This document shows positions 1-9,900 of a DNA stretch of 64,000 nucleotides, piece after piece. Source of the stretch: a virus; IMG/VR virus record IMGVR_UViG_3300044707_000140, positions 1 to 64,000 of that record. One strand, written 5' to 3'. The position numbers and the translations under genes are program-made. A model generated the notes under the pieces. It saw nothing but the letters and a program-made list of their open reading frames with translations. It ran no database searches and was not told the DNA's origin. Numbering within the stretch: position 1 is the stretch's first letter; each line of letters starts with the position of its first letter.

Positions 1-451
1 CAAGAGCTATCTGAAGGTTGTCATTTGTATTAATCTTCGTATATATCAAGTTGGGTCCCTCATAGAACACACATGTTGCGTTCAATATAATAGGACAGGG
101 GCTCGCTGCGCATATTACTGGGCTGCTTGTAAAGGCTGTATTGTTATTTGCATTAGCAAATAGCTTAGACATGAACGATTGGTTGTCTGCTGGATCCACT
201 GGATCAGGAGCAGCAACGTAAACGATTGGCTCACTAGTAATAATAGGAGTGACGCTTTGTTGAGGCACCCTACCATAAAGCTTAGACAAAAAGGAGTTCT
301 GACTAGATGATAATTCACTAGATGGTGGTTCTGAAACCACTGGAGCTATAAAAACGGGGGAATTATTTACGTAGTCAGAAGTTTGTGACGCACCTGATGT
401 ACCAGATGTGCCACTACTTCCATACTGTAGTATGTTAGGAAGTACGTTCAT
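1..451 (-). CDS. fibre/adhesin-like virion protein, 3' part cut by window edge
   Basis: An open frame starts with ATG at 451 and runs without a stop off the left edge (150 codons visible). The N-terminal ~110 residues are Ser/Thr/Pro/Asn-rich and contain two similar tags, NSFLSKLYG and QSFMSKLFAN. Then comes a segment with CVFYEGPNL followed by INTNDNLQIAL. The latter resembles NGEYLTNIDVNPLDSLEVAL of the neighbouring gene and similar stretches in the genes at 36799 and 37383, so it looks like a module repeated in fibre-type proteins. It is the last visible gene of the late minus-strand series. The function (receptor-binding or fibre protein) is inferred from this shared module and position only. 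Confidence 0.7.
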   Translation of the reverse strand, partial: MNVLPNILQYGSSGTSGTSGASQTSDYVNNSPVFIAPVVSEPPSSELSSSQNSFLSKLYGRVPQQSVTPIITSEPIVYVAAPDPVDPADNQSFMSKLFANANNNTAFTSSPVICAASPCPIILNATCVFYEGPNLIYTKINTNDNLQIAL

Positions 452-459
452 GTCTTAGA

Positions 460-855
460 TTAATGTACGATTTTCAGAACATCACCTGTGCGGTACACTT
501 GACCAGCAAGCAAACCACCAGCGATAGCAGCAGCATTATCAGCATATTGAGGGGCTCCTGTATAGGGTACAGAAAGCACAATCCTCCAATCCAGGGCACC
601 TGTACCTGTTGTTTGGGCATAATATAGGGTTCTAGGTGCAGTGGTTCTTACAAAGAGCTGGCCTAAATAAATGGCAGCAGCTGTTGGGGCCCCGCTTCCT
701 GTAACAGGAACGAGGTTATTATTCACCTTTTCTAACGCAACCTCCAGAGAATCAAGGGGATTGACGTCAATATTGGTGAGATATTCTCCGTTATAGAGGA
801 TGCAAAGGGCATTCTCATATACAGAACATGTTGGGCAAATTGCAGCGGTTCTCAT
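460..855 (-). CDS. small fibre-like structural protein
   Basis: 131 residues from the ATG at 855; an in-frame TTG three codons upstream is less likely because a sigma-A-like promoter ends six bases before this ATG. The start has a CPTC pair (residues ~8-11). Then follows YNGEYLTNI and a D-S-L-x-x-A-L-E-K-V stretch shared with the gene at 1-451 and with the fibre-like genes near 37-38 kb. The C-terminal half (TTAPRTLYYAQTTG, DWRIVLSVPYTG, GQVYRTGDVLKIV) looks like a beta-rich domain common at the ends of phage fibre proteins. I infer a virion surface or fibre-associated role; no enzyme motif is visible. Confidence 0.65.
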   Translation of the reverse strand: MRTAAICPTCSVYENALCILYNGEYLTNIDVNPLDSLEVALEKVNNNLVPVTGSGAPTAAAIYLGQLFVRTTAPRTLYYAQTTGTGALDWRIVLSVPYTGAPQYADNAAAIAGGLLAGQVYRTGDVLKIVH

Positions 856-861
856 AGTGAG

Positions 862-892
862 CAAAGTTAATTAATAAGTGTTAATATTCAAT
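862..892 (-). promoter_or_regulatory. Bacteroidota sigma-A-like promoter before the gene at 460-855
   Basis: Read on the minus strand: ATTG, 19 bases, TAACTTTG. The second box is a perfect match to TAnnTTTG and the first matches TTTG at 3 of 4. Only six bases separate the -7 box from the ATG at 855, so the mRNA would be nearly leaderless. The rest of the 865-929 gap holds a GAGGAA/TTCCTC hairpin and a TAATATAGC motif. Confidence 0.6.
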
Positions 893-929
893 GAGTTGGA
901 GGAAAAATTCCTCATAATATAGCTATAGG

Positions 930-3900
930 TTACCTTATTCTTGACTCAGTAGTAACTCTTATTCCAAGAGACTTAGCAAGTTCAGGATCTATATAAGGCA
1001 GCACCTCTGTTTGGAACTGATATCCAACAGGCATTAGGTTAAGAGCATATTTAATAGGATGGGCTTTCTCCATCATCTTCTCATCATTTATGGCATATCC
1101 TGTCACCTCTCTTTGTAGGTTATCAATCAGCTGAGCAGACTTGGAAATAAGACCTACAGCAGGCATTACGCTACCCTTGGTGATGCTCTCAAAGGACCTA
1201 GGATCGTAATAGAACTTAAGCTCATCTGATATCTTATTGATAGCCTTAGCCCAGAACTTGTATCTGTTTCTGGTGAGCTCATCAGCATCCTCAGGAGGTT
1301 CAGCAGCCTTAGCAGCTATTACAAGTCCCATTACACTAAACAGTAGACCAAGCTCTTTCATTTGGTTAGAGAGCTGTCTTCTCACCAGGTCATAGAACTC
1401 TTCGTCTGTGATTTCCAGTTTCTTACCAGTTTTCTTGAAGTGGTCTTCTCTCTTAGCTTCCAACATCTCGTCCAGTATCTTCAGTCCTTTGTCTGTTCCA
1501 AGAAGCACTTGTCTCATTTGGAAGACATTGAACAAGCCCAGCTGAGCCCAGGTTTTGAAGAACAAACGTGTTCTACCATATTCCCATTCTTCCTGTTCCT
1601 CACTCTTTTGAATATCCTGACCCCTTACAAAGATTTGTTTAGGTATCCAGGTTTTAAACATCATGAAGGAACGGAACAAAGCATCTCTTCTGTAACCAGC
1701 TTTATTATCTGAGTTCATTTGACCACTTAGATTTCTACCATACTCAATCACCTTGGTACGGTATTTTGCCAGCTCCTCATCACTCACTCCAGGAATTACC
1801 ACCTGACCATCTTCTATTTTAGCCACCTTATCAAGAGACGAGCTTTCTTTCAAAGCCTTCACACGCTCCTCATATCCCTTCTCATATGTTCTTCTTTCAG
1901 CCTCAGACATTGTCTTATATCTAGCTCTATCCTGAGCCTTTACATATTGTCTAATGTTCACAATCTTACCATCCATCACCATTGAGTTCTTATTGAAAGC
2001 CAGTGCATTAGCAAGCTGTAGCTTTCTATCAGGGAATGCGTTGGTGGACATCATTACATCTGTAAAGGTCCAGGTTCCTAGATACTCACGGAAGCCTTGT
2101 TTCCAAGCAATACCTCTTCTTTTCTCTGCAGAAATATCTTCATTCAAAGGAACTACTAAATCTATAAGCCCTTTATCTAATGTGCTGAGACCCACTCCTG
2201 TAGTGATGGCTAAGTTCTGAGCTTCAAACTCTCTAAACCTATACATGTTTCCAGCATTAATAAATGCTTGGAAGTTAAATCCTGCATAGTTGGCAATAGC
2301 AATTAAAGGTTTCAAACCTACAGCAAGTGCTCTCACTAGTACGTTTGATGTATCCAGTCCTTTCTTGATAGAGAGCACAGTTTTCTCTTTGCTTTCCTCA
2401 TCCTTTTGAAGCTGTCCAGCAAGTCTGTTCATGTTCACATTACCAAGAGAAGACAGGTCTTCTGTAATACCATACACCTCATCATCAATAATTGTCTTCA
2501 AAAGAGCAGCGTTCTTAATGTTGTCATCACCCACTCTTGGAACATTTCCTTCATATACAATGCTTCCATCAGGAGCAGTGATGATGTGTCCTTTGCTTTC
2601 CTCTACGTTATGTAGGGTGAGAAGGATGTTCTCCATCTCTTTAGCGTTCTCATATTCTAACAAAGCCTTAATCCAAAGTGTTCCCACCTTGTTCAGGTCT
2701 TTAGAAAGTTCATCTACAGCTTTTTCAGTTCTTGTGAAGAAACGAGGTATTTGTCTTTTCACCTCACCAGTCTCAGGATCAATTTTAGCATGCGCAGGAA
2801 GCTCATCTATCTTCGTAGTGTACATGTCATTAAAGAAATCCTTAATCTGTTTTGTTGTTTCAGAACTTTGAGATATCTTCTGAAGGAGTGTAGCTTCTAT
2901 CAATGGGAAGAAAGACATACCTTCCTGATCTAAATATCCTAATTGCTTAGCTCTTTGATTTAGGTTGGTTAAGAATGTCCACATTTTCATGGCATTCTCA
3001 TTACCCCTCATCTGTAAGTATTCTGGAGAGTAGTGACCTTCTTCTTTCATTGTTTGATTGAAGAGGTATTTGAACTGTCCTTGATTATAACCATTAAACG
3101 TTTCAAGATTAATATCAAGAGAGTTTCTCAACTGCTTGATTCTGAACTTTCTTTTGAGTTCATCTTGGTCTGGGTCTGACGAAAACTTGATAGTGTTAAG
3201 TTCCTTGATTCCTCTATCAATAGCTTCTTTGGCTAGAGCGTTATACTTCTCACGATCCATGTTCTCTAAGAAGAACTGCTTATTCCTAGCTTTAGCATTC
3301 TTAGCTATTTCATCCCAGAACTTTCTATCAATCTTCTTGATTAGTTGCAGTCTTCCGTTGTTCACTGTACCAATCATATCAAATGCACTTCTACCAGAAC
3401 GATTCGCATCTTCGTATAAAGGAAGAAGCAGCTTTTCAAACTCATTAATAAGCCTAGACATCTTGATGTTTACCAAGCTCTTAGCGTTCATAATGAGGTT
3501 GGATGCAAGACGAATGTTTACAGGAGCAAGCTTAGATCCTTCTAGGAAGGTTTTGGAAAGACCATCCACCTCTTTCTCTGCAGCTAGGAAGTTCTCTTTG
3601 GCTGCTTCTGTATCTTCTATAAAGTTTTCTTTAATAGCATATTGTACAACAAAGTCTTTCTGAAGCTGATCAATCTTCTTAAGCATTCTTCCTGTGGAAT
3701 TGTTAATCTCTTCCAACGACTTAAGAGTTTTCTTATCCTCATCACGGAGGTTTTCTTTACCAATGTGGTTAATGAACACCTCGTCCATTGTAGCAAACTT
3801 CTCAGCACTTGTTCTATATTCTAACAAATCACCCAGCTTCTTCCTGAGCTCTTCTTTGCTAAGTGTCTTATAATCAATGTTTTCAAATGTCTTAAGTGTT

Positions 3901-6900
3901 TCAGCAGCGTTGTTCAAGAAGGTTCTACCTACGTTTGCCAAAGGACCAAAGTCAAGCTTCATATGCAAATGACGTATGGCCTTACTTATCTCATTGAGCA
4001 TCAGGTTCTTAGCATACTTTTCCTCAGGAGATACGGGCACCTTGTATAACTTCTCGTAATACTGTCTCATAGAAGCAAGTAGTCTGTCCACTTCAGGATT
4101 ACCTGTGGACTCTGTATTCAATGGAACAGGCAAAAGATATAGGTTAGTTTCCTGTAAGTTGTCTAGCTTTCCTATTTCCATGGAAGACAATACAAGACCA
4201 CTTTGACGATCTCCCTGAACAGCATATGTATAGTTAGCTAGGAAAGGAATCATACGTGCCTTTCTAAGCTGATCAGGTTGCACCTTCAAGTTGTACATAA
4301 TCTTTGACTGTTCACCCATCTGCATCTTCCATTCCTTCTGCTTATACCAAGGGACATCCTCGTCCTTAGTCTTATCAATGCTTGTAGTTTTCCAGTCAAA
4401 CATGTCCACTACAAATCCTTTTTTTTCATCAGGTTCAATAGCAATAAAGTCTGCTGTTGTACCAATCATTCCTTTAGCCTTAGTGTTCACTATCTTACTT
4501 TCTATTCTAAATCTTGTACCAGGCTTGTAGGAACGAATGAGTTCTTTTGCAAAGTTTCTCAGTCTCTCCTGAATAGCAGAAGATAGTCTTGACTCAACAG
4601 GAGTATCTAAGAACTGAGCTCTTGCAAATCCATCTTTGTCTATAAGGTTGTTTGTAACATAGTCTTGCAGGAAAGCATGGACATCTGTACCCCAGTCTCT
4701 CTTCTGGTCATCTTCCAGCTTATCCATAGGAGATCTTTCAAATTGTCTACCCACCTCTTCTTTTATCTTCTGTGTAACACTTCTTGCTACACGCTCATTG
4801 TTGTACGTGTAGTGTCTGTCGTTAGGGTCTGTGGTAATAATATTCATGCTGGCATCCATTTGAGCCAGTGTGTCATAGAACTTGTTCACCTCATCATTAG
4901 AAGCAATCTGCAGAAACACCTCATTTCCAAGAGAGTCTGTAACTAGCTCACCCCCTTCAATTCTTGCTGCAGCTTCTTCAAATACATCTATAGTAGACTT
5001 CCTATAGATGCTTCTAATCATATCTTTGATAGCATCCCACCACTGTTGAATCAGGCTTCTAGTTTCCTCTTGCATCAGTTCTGGATATTCTGTGGTGCCC
5101 TCATTTCTGTTGATAATCACTTCTGTAATGAGCTTATCCACAGCCTCCATCTTTATCTTACGGATGTTAGGTCTTCCGTCAGATAGTTGATAGTAGGGGT
5201 TGTCCTTATACTTCTCAAATACCTGCTTGTATATCTTGAATCTCTCAATCTTGGAGATCATTTCTGTAACTAGCTTAGGATCAACTTGTTCAATCATTGC
5301 TCTAGAGATGTGAACAATCTCCTCTGTTAGAGCAACATCTTCTCTACCAGCAGCTACAGCTACAGACATCTTAGCTAAATCAGCCACACCATTAACACCT
5401 TTTGTATCAATATTAGGATTAGCTTTAGCATAGTCAGCTAGAGATTGGATGTTGATTCCCATCTGCTTAGCTGCTTCTTTCATCTTAGCTACAGTGGATT
5501 CAGAAGCTCTAGAGGTAGGTACGCCTTCTATTTGGAACAGTATTTTCTCTCTTTCTCTTTCTTTGTTAAGAGCTACCTCATTCCACTGGTTACCATACTC
5601 ATCTGTAACCACCTTAGGACTGTATCCCTGCTTCTTCAGAACATTAGTTACAGTGGTTTCGTAGAAGTTATAGATAGGCTTGAGAGCACCAAATCCTTCT
5701 CTCTCTACTCTTTCAAGTTCTTGTTTGAGCTGGTTTATCTCTCTGTTTATACTTTCTATGCTATTTAATTCAGGTTTAGTATTAAGGTACTCTTGCTCAG
5801 ACATACCTTTCATTTCTAATATTTTTTCTTTTTCAGACTCTACAAATTTAATCCTATCTTCTTTTTCTCTTTTAAACTCTTCTAATGTACTATGACCTTC
5901 CACCTTACTAGCTGTATCTCCTTTAGGAAACAACACTTTGTTATATCCCTTCTTAGCTGAGTCTTGGATGATAGATTTGATAAAGAATGTTACCCAGTTA
6001 TTGTCTTTGTTTAGGAGTTGTAGGAATTGATTTTTAGAAACATCTTCTTTTGAAGGACCGCTAAAAGCAATTGCTTCTTTCTCACTTTTAAACCCTCCTT
6101 CTATAAGACCTACAAGATTATTATAAATACTCCATGTTCCATCTGATTCTTGTTTAATTTCATCTTCAAAGTCTCCTGGTTTTTGATTAACTAAATCACT
6201 TTTATCTCTACCCTTCTGAAACAAATCAGATTGTAGTTCTAGTATTCTACGAGTTTTAGTTAATGTACCTCCAACACTAGGAACACCGTTTTTTTCTAAT
6301 TCTTTAGCTGCTTGAACACCTTGGGTGTCTCTAGCTTCTTCTATTTCTTGAGGTAATGCTTTTCTATTTTGAATACCAACCACAGAATCATCACTTCTAA
6401 ACCATCCAATTCCTTTGTCTGTAGCAAACTGAGCATGTCCTCTAATAGCAGGAGTAATGGCTGGTGTAGCTATTTCGTTCTCTGTATAATTGGTTCCTCC
6501 TGGAACTGTTAGGTTAGAATAAAATTGTGTAGGTGTCGCTCCTGGAATAGGAAATCCTCGATCATCTGTTTCATAATCTTCAACTTGCATTCTCCAAGGT
6601 TCTTCTACAACATCTCTTTTAGCAACATTAATCTCAATAGCAAAGCTGTAGTCACCTAACATATTAGCAACTAGCTCTTCACGATTGATGGTGTTGTATT
6701 GCTTGAGGAGCTCAATCTGCTCCTTAGGAATCTGAAGATCTGCTTGCACCTTGTTCCAGAACCTATCACCTGTCACCTTGTTTCTATCTAAGGTGCTGAA
6801 CAGTGTAACAGCCTTGTCTGTTTGCAAAGCGTTAACAGCCTTTAGACCAGCCTTTACAACAGACTCTTTGCTCTCAGACTCTGGTACAATACCATCATAC

Positions 6901-6989
6901 TTGTCCCACAGATAGTGAGCAACATCGTTTCCTCTAGAAACCACTAGATTTTGCCAGCTTTCAAGGTTCTTATTTGGACAGGTAGCCAT
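930..6989 (-). CDS. giant virion-associated protein with PD-(D/E)XK (RecB/Cas4-like) nuclease domain
   Basis: 2019 residues, starting one base after the stop of the 4308-residue gene, so the two are translated from one message. Visible motifs: GTDVH with H771, GTTADF with D847 and DWKTTS with D865 and K867, spaced as in RecB/Cas4-type PD-(D/E)XK nucleases (GxxxH, GxxD, D-x-K). Around residues 556-560 EEIVH is a likely decayed HExxH zincin site. A hydrophobic segment lies near residues 1875-1892 (LLFSVMGLVIAA). Long charged helical stretches fill the remainder. In crAss-like phages the large genes next to the virion RNA polymerase encode cargo proteins ejected with DNA; I infer the same here, with a nuclease acting on host or phage DNA after entry. 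The nuclease assignment rests on motifs alone. Confidence 0.75.
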   Translation of the reverse strand: MATCPNKNLESWQNLVVSRGNDVAHYLWDKYDGIVPESESKESVVKAGLKAVNALQTDKAVTLFSTLDRNKVTGDRFWNKVQADLQIPKEQIELLKQYNTINREELVANMLGDYSFAIEINVAKRDVVEEPWRMQVEDYETDDRGFPIPGATPTQFYSNLTVPGGTNYTENEIATPAITPAIRGHAQFATDKGIGWFRSDDSVVGIQNRKALPQEIEEARDTQGVQAAKELEKNGVPSVGGTLTKTRRILELQSDLFQKGRDKSDLVNQKPGDFEDEIKQESDGTWSIYNNLVGLIEGGFKSEKEAIAFSGPSKEDVSKNQFLQLLNKDNNWVTFFIKSIIQDSAKKGYNKVLFPKGDTASKVEGHSTLEEFKREKEDRIKFVESEKEKILEMKGMSEQEYLNTKPELNSIESINREINQLKQELERVEREGFGALKPIYNFYETTVTNVLKKQGYSPKVVTDEYGNQWNEVALNKEREREKILFQIEGVPTSRASESTVAKMKEAAKQMGINIQSLADYAKANPNIDTKGVNGVADLAKMSVAVAAGREDVALTEEIVHISRAMIEQVDPKLVTEMISKIERFKIYKQVFEKYKDNPYYQLSDGRPNIRKIKMEAVDKLITEVIINRNEGTTEYPELMQEETRSLIQQWWDAIKDMIRSIYRKSTIDVFEEAAARIEGGELVTDSLGNEVFLQIASNDEVNKFYDTLAQMDASMNIITTDPNDRHYTYNNERVARSVTQKIKEEVGRQFERSPMDKLEDDQKRDWGTDVHAFLQDYVTNNLIDKDGFARAQFLDTPVESRLSSAIQERLRNFAKELIRSYKPGTRFRIESKIVNTKAKGMIGTTADFIAIEPDEKKGFVVDMFDWKTTSIDKTKDEDVPWYKQKEWKMQMGEQSKIMYNLKVQPDQLRKARMIPFLANYTYAVQGDRQSGLVLSSMEIGKLDNLQETNLYLLPVPLNTESTGNPEVDRLLASMRQYYEKLYKVPVSPEEKYAKNLMLNEISKAIRHLHMKLDFGPLANVGRTFLNNAAETLKTFENIDYKTLSKEELRKKLGDLLEYRTSAEKFATMDEVFINHIGKENLRDEDKKTLKSLEEINNSTGRMLKKIDQLQKDFVVQYAIKENFIEDTEAAKENFLAAEKEVDGLSKTFLEGSKLAPVNIRLASNLIMNAKSLVNIKMSRLINEFEKLLLPLYEDANRSGRSAFDMIGTVNNGRLQLIKKIDRKFWDEIAKNAKARNKQFFLENMDREKYNALAKEAIDRGIKELNTIKFSSDPDQDELKRKFRIKQLRNSLDINLETFNGYNQGQFKYLFNQTMKEEGHYSPEYLQMRGNENAMKMWTFLTNLNQRAKQLGYLDQEGMSFFPLIEATLLQKISQSSETTKQIKDFFNDMYTTKIDELPAHAKIDPETGEVKRQIPRFFTRTEKAVDELSKDLNKVGTLWIKALLEYENAKEMENILLTLHNVEESKGHIITAPDGSIVYEGNVPRVGDDNIKNAALLKTIIDDEVYGITEDLSSLGNVNMNRLAGQLQKDEESKEKTVLSIKKGLDTSNVLVRALAVGLKPLIAIANYAGFNFQAFINAGNMYRFREFEAQNLAITTGVGLSTLDKGLIDLVVPLNEDISAEKRRGIAWKQGFREYLGTWTFTDVMMSTNAFPDRKLQLANALAFNKNSMVMDGKIVNIRQYVKAQDRARYKTMSEAERRTYEKGYEERVKALKESSSLDKVAKIEDGQVVIPGVSDEELAKYRTKVIEYGRNLSGQMNSDNKAGYRRDALFRSFMMFKTWIPKQIFVRGQDIQKSEEQEEWEYGRTRLFFKTWAQLGLFNVFQMRQVLLGTDKGLKILDEMLEAKREDHFKKTGKKLEITDEEFYDLVRRQLSNQMKELGLLFSVMGLVIAAKAAEPPEDADELTRNRYKFWAKAINKISDELKFYYDPRSFESITKGSVMPAVGLISKSAQLIDNLQREVTGYAINDEKMMEKAHPIKYALNLMPVGYQFQTEVLPYIDPELAKSLGIRVTTESRIR

Positions 6990-6990
6990 A

Positions 6991-9900
6991 TTATCTCTTA
7001 CAAGTTAAGGTTATAATTTTACCAGCTTCTTCAGGTGCATATCCCATTTCTTCTAGCATCTTAGCATTGATTGCTGGGAAGGCATAAGTTACACCATCTT
7101 TTAATTTCATTGTCTTCTGAGATTCTATTTCTATAGGTGTTTCAGCAGCCTGTGCACCAAAGTATCTAGCCACATAGTTATTAGAACGCTCAGGAGATGT
7201 AGCACCTTGCATGGTGTACTTCTTATCTTGGAATGTGTACTCCTTGGTGTATGTAGTGGGTTCCACCTTTACAAACCCATTGTCTATTACAGACACTGTA
7301 GGCTCTGTGTAGAACTCATTAGCTCTGAAGCCATCTCCCCACGCATTGATCATCTGGAATACGTAGTTCTCATATTTACCTTCCTTCAGAACTGCAGGGA
7401 TTTTGTTAGCCTCATCGATGTACACCTTCTTAAACAACCCTCTCTTTCTAAAAGAATAGTCACCCTCTTTCATCATCTGTATCTTGGTTTTACCAGCAGG
7501 AACCACATCCCACGAATAAGCTACAATATCTGCTTGAGCAGAAGCTGTTCTAGAAGAAAGCTTTAAGAGCTGTGGAATCTCTCCATTTCTCATGGCATTC
7601 AATAGAGCACCATGTTTGTCAAAGTTCATGTTCAGGTTGTAATATGGCTCACCCATATAATTGTAACCACCTCTAGCTTTCTCAGAAGGAACAATATCAT
7701 CATTGTTCCAGTTGTTTCTCTGGAAGGCATTCACCTCATAGAACTTGGTTACATCAATATCAGATTCCTCTTCTAGCTTGGTAATCACGTTGTTATATAT
7801 GTCTGCAAAGTCCTCATAAGGAAGCAGAGATGTAAAAGAGAATGGTGTAGTGGACAGTCCTGATTGTAGGATGGATACACCAATAATCTTCTTGTACAAG
7901 CCTTCTCTATTCTGACCCTTCAGATATTCTCTCACTTCACGGAAGGAACTAATTACGCGATCCTGGTCATACACCTTATTATCCTTGTTCTTCAAAGATA
8001 GGTTATTTACACCACCATTCTTCTGAGGAGTTTGGTGTTGCATGATACCATTTTTACCTACGATATAGTTCGTAAACAAAGGATGATCAGGCTTATTCTC
8101 AATGGAAGTCATAAACTCCATCACTTCCTTGGGAGCATTGTTATCACTAAGTAGGAGCTTTGGAATGAGGGCATTCCTACTGCTATCAATCTGTACAGCC
8201 CAATCAAAGAAATCATTCACAGCCTTTCTAGCCACCTTTAAAAAATCTCTTTCATTGTACATTCCAGTGTAAGGCTCAATCACCTTTCCAAGCACATCCC
8301 CAATAACTCCTCTGTCAGAAATTAGGAACTTTGAAATAGCCTTTTTAGATCTATTTATTCTATCACGCATAGTTCCTAAAAAGCTGTTTTTCAATATGTT
8401 ATCAGGAGAAGAGATTACAGATTTTCTAGCCTTGATGAGCTGTTGCTCTTTTTTAACTACTAAGAATGGATCATTAAAGCTAGCTGTATCATAGTTGGTT
8501 CCTTGTGTCACCATCATTAACTGCTCACTTAGCTTGGCATATTTGAGGAACTCGTTCAGGATAAACTGCTGTTCTGCTTTTTGTTTTTCATCAAAGCGGG
8601 TTTCACCAATCATCTCTAATAGTTTACCCTTAGAAGGAATCTGTGTCACCTTAGCAAGCTGTTCTTTAGAGGCTTTATATTTACCCTTCACCTCATCCAC
8701 CATTCTATCATTGAATAGGTAGCTATATCCAGCATTCTCTAGGTTCTGTAGGTAATCACGGACGATAGGCTGGTTCATGAAGTAGGACACTGTATCAACA
8801 GGAACTCCTGCTTTTACAAGGAACAGGTAGGTTCCTGCTACATTGTATGTAGCACCCAACTCAATAATCCATGGACCCTTAGAGATGTCTACATATCCAT
8901 CGATGAACATACCGATGGTGTTGGATATATATTTTTTATCAGCACTCTTGATTCCAGACAGAGACACGTAAGTATTTCCATCTATATCAATAGTGTTAAA
9001 TCCATCTGCAAACTTAAGCTGAGCATCTCCTAACCAATATTGATCCACCTTACTAAGACCAGAAAGCTTTCTAGGATCAATGATGATTGGTTCTCTTTGA
9101 TTTAAAGAGTGGTTAGTTTGAGCCACAGCTGCAATACCAATAGCATACTTACCTGTTACAAACGCATGGCGCAGTCTTGACATGAATGTTCTGTCAAGCA
9201 TGTTTCCTACATTAGTGTAATCAAACGTGGGAAGACCAAGCTTCTTTGTAATCTTCTTAGATAGGTCTTCTAGTTCTTTAGAAGAGTTGGGCCTTGTAAG
9301 CTGAGCATAGTTGTCTTCTCTTTCTACCAGATTCTGACTAGACTGGATGTACGCGTTCTCTAAGCTTTGCTTGTAGAGTTTGTCAATCAGAGCTTGTTTA
9401 AATTCTTCCTTAGTGATACTCTTCACAAAATCCCTTGTAATCTCTTGATCATCATAGGCTTGTGCAAAGATGGTTCTGAGAAGTCTCTGTTGTTCAGTGC
9501 CAACTGGATTACCATCTAGGTCATATTCAGGGCTGAATAAAATATCTTTCTCTTCTTCAATAATACGGTCAAGTTCCTGCAGTTGTTTCTTGCTAAGGAA
9601 CTCACCACTATCAATCATCTTAGCAAACTCAGCTCTAGCCTTCTCACCTATACCAAAATAAGGAACCACCTTAAGGTTTCCTCTTCCATCTGTATACAGG
9701 TTTTTTAGATAGACACTGAGTTTATCTATGTCAAAGTCAGATCCCACCTTCTGAACAAGTGCAGAGGGGACAATTACAGCATCCCCATATTCTGCAGGGA
9801 GGAAGCGTTTGATTCTGAATGACTCAATGTAGTTTTGTTTACCTGTAGGAATACGGAAAGCTACACCAGTTAAAGCAGCTAGTTGTGCTTGCCCTTCCTT

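Noticed and set aside
3136-3663. 175-codon plus-strand frame inside the 2019-residue gene
   Set aside because: It is antisense to a strongly supported coding frame, with low-complexity Leu/Ser content typical of shadow frames.
5300-5320. EEIVH in the 2019-residue protein as an active zincin
   Set aside because: The first His of HExxH is replaced by Glu and no third ligand was found; at best a decayed site.
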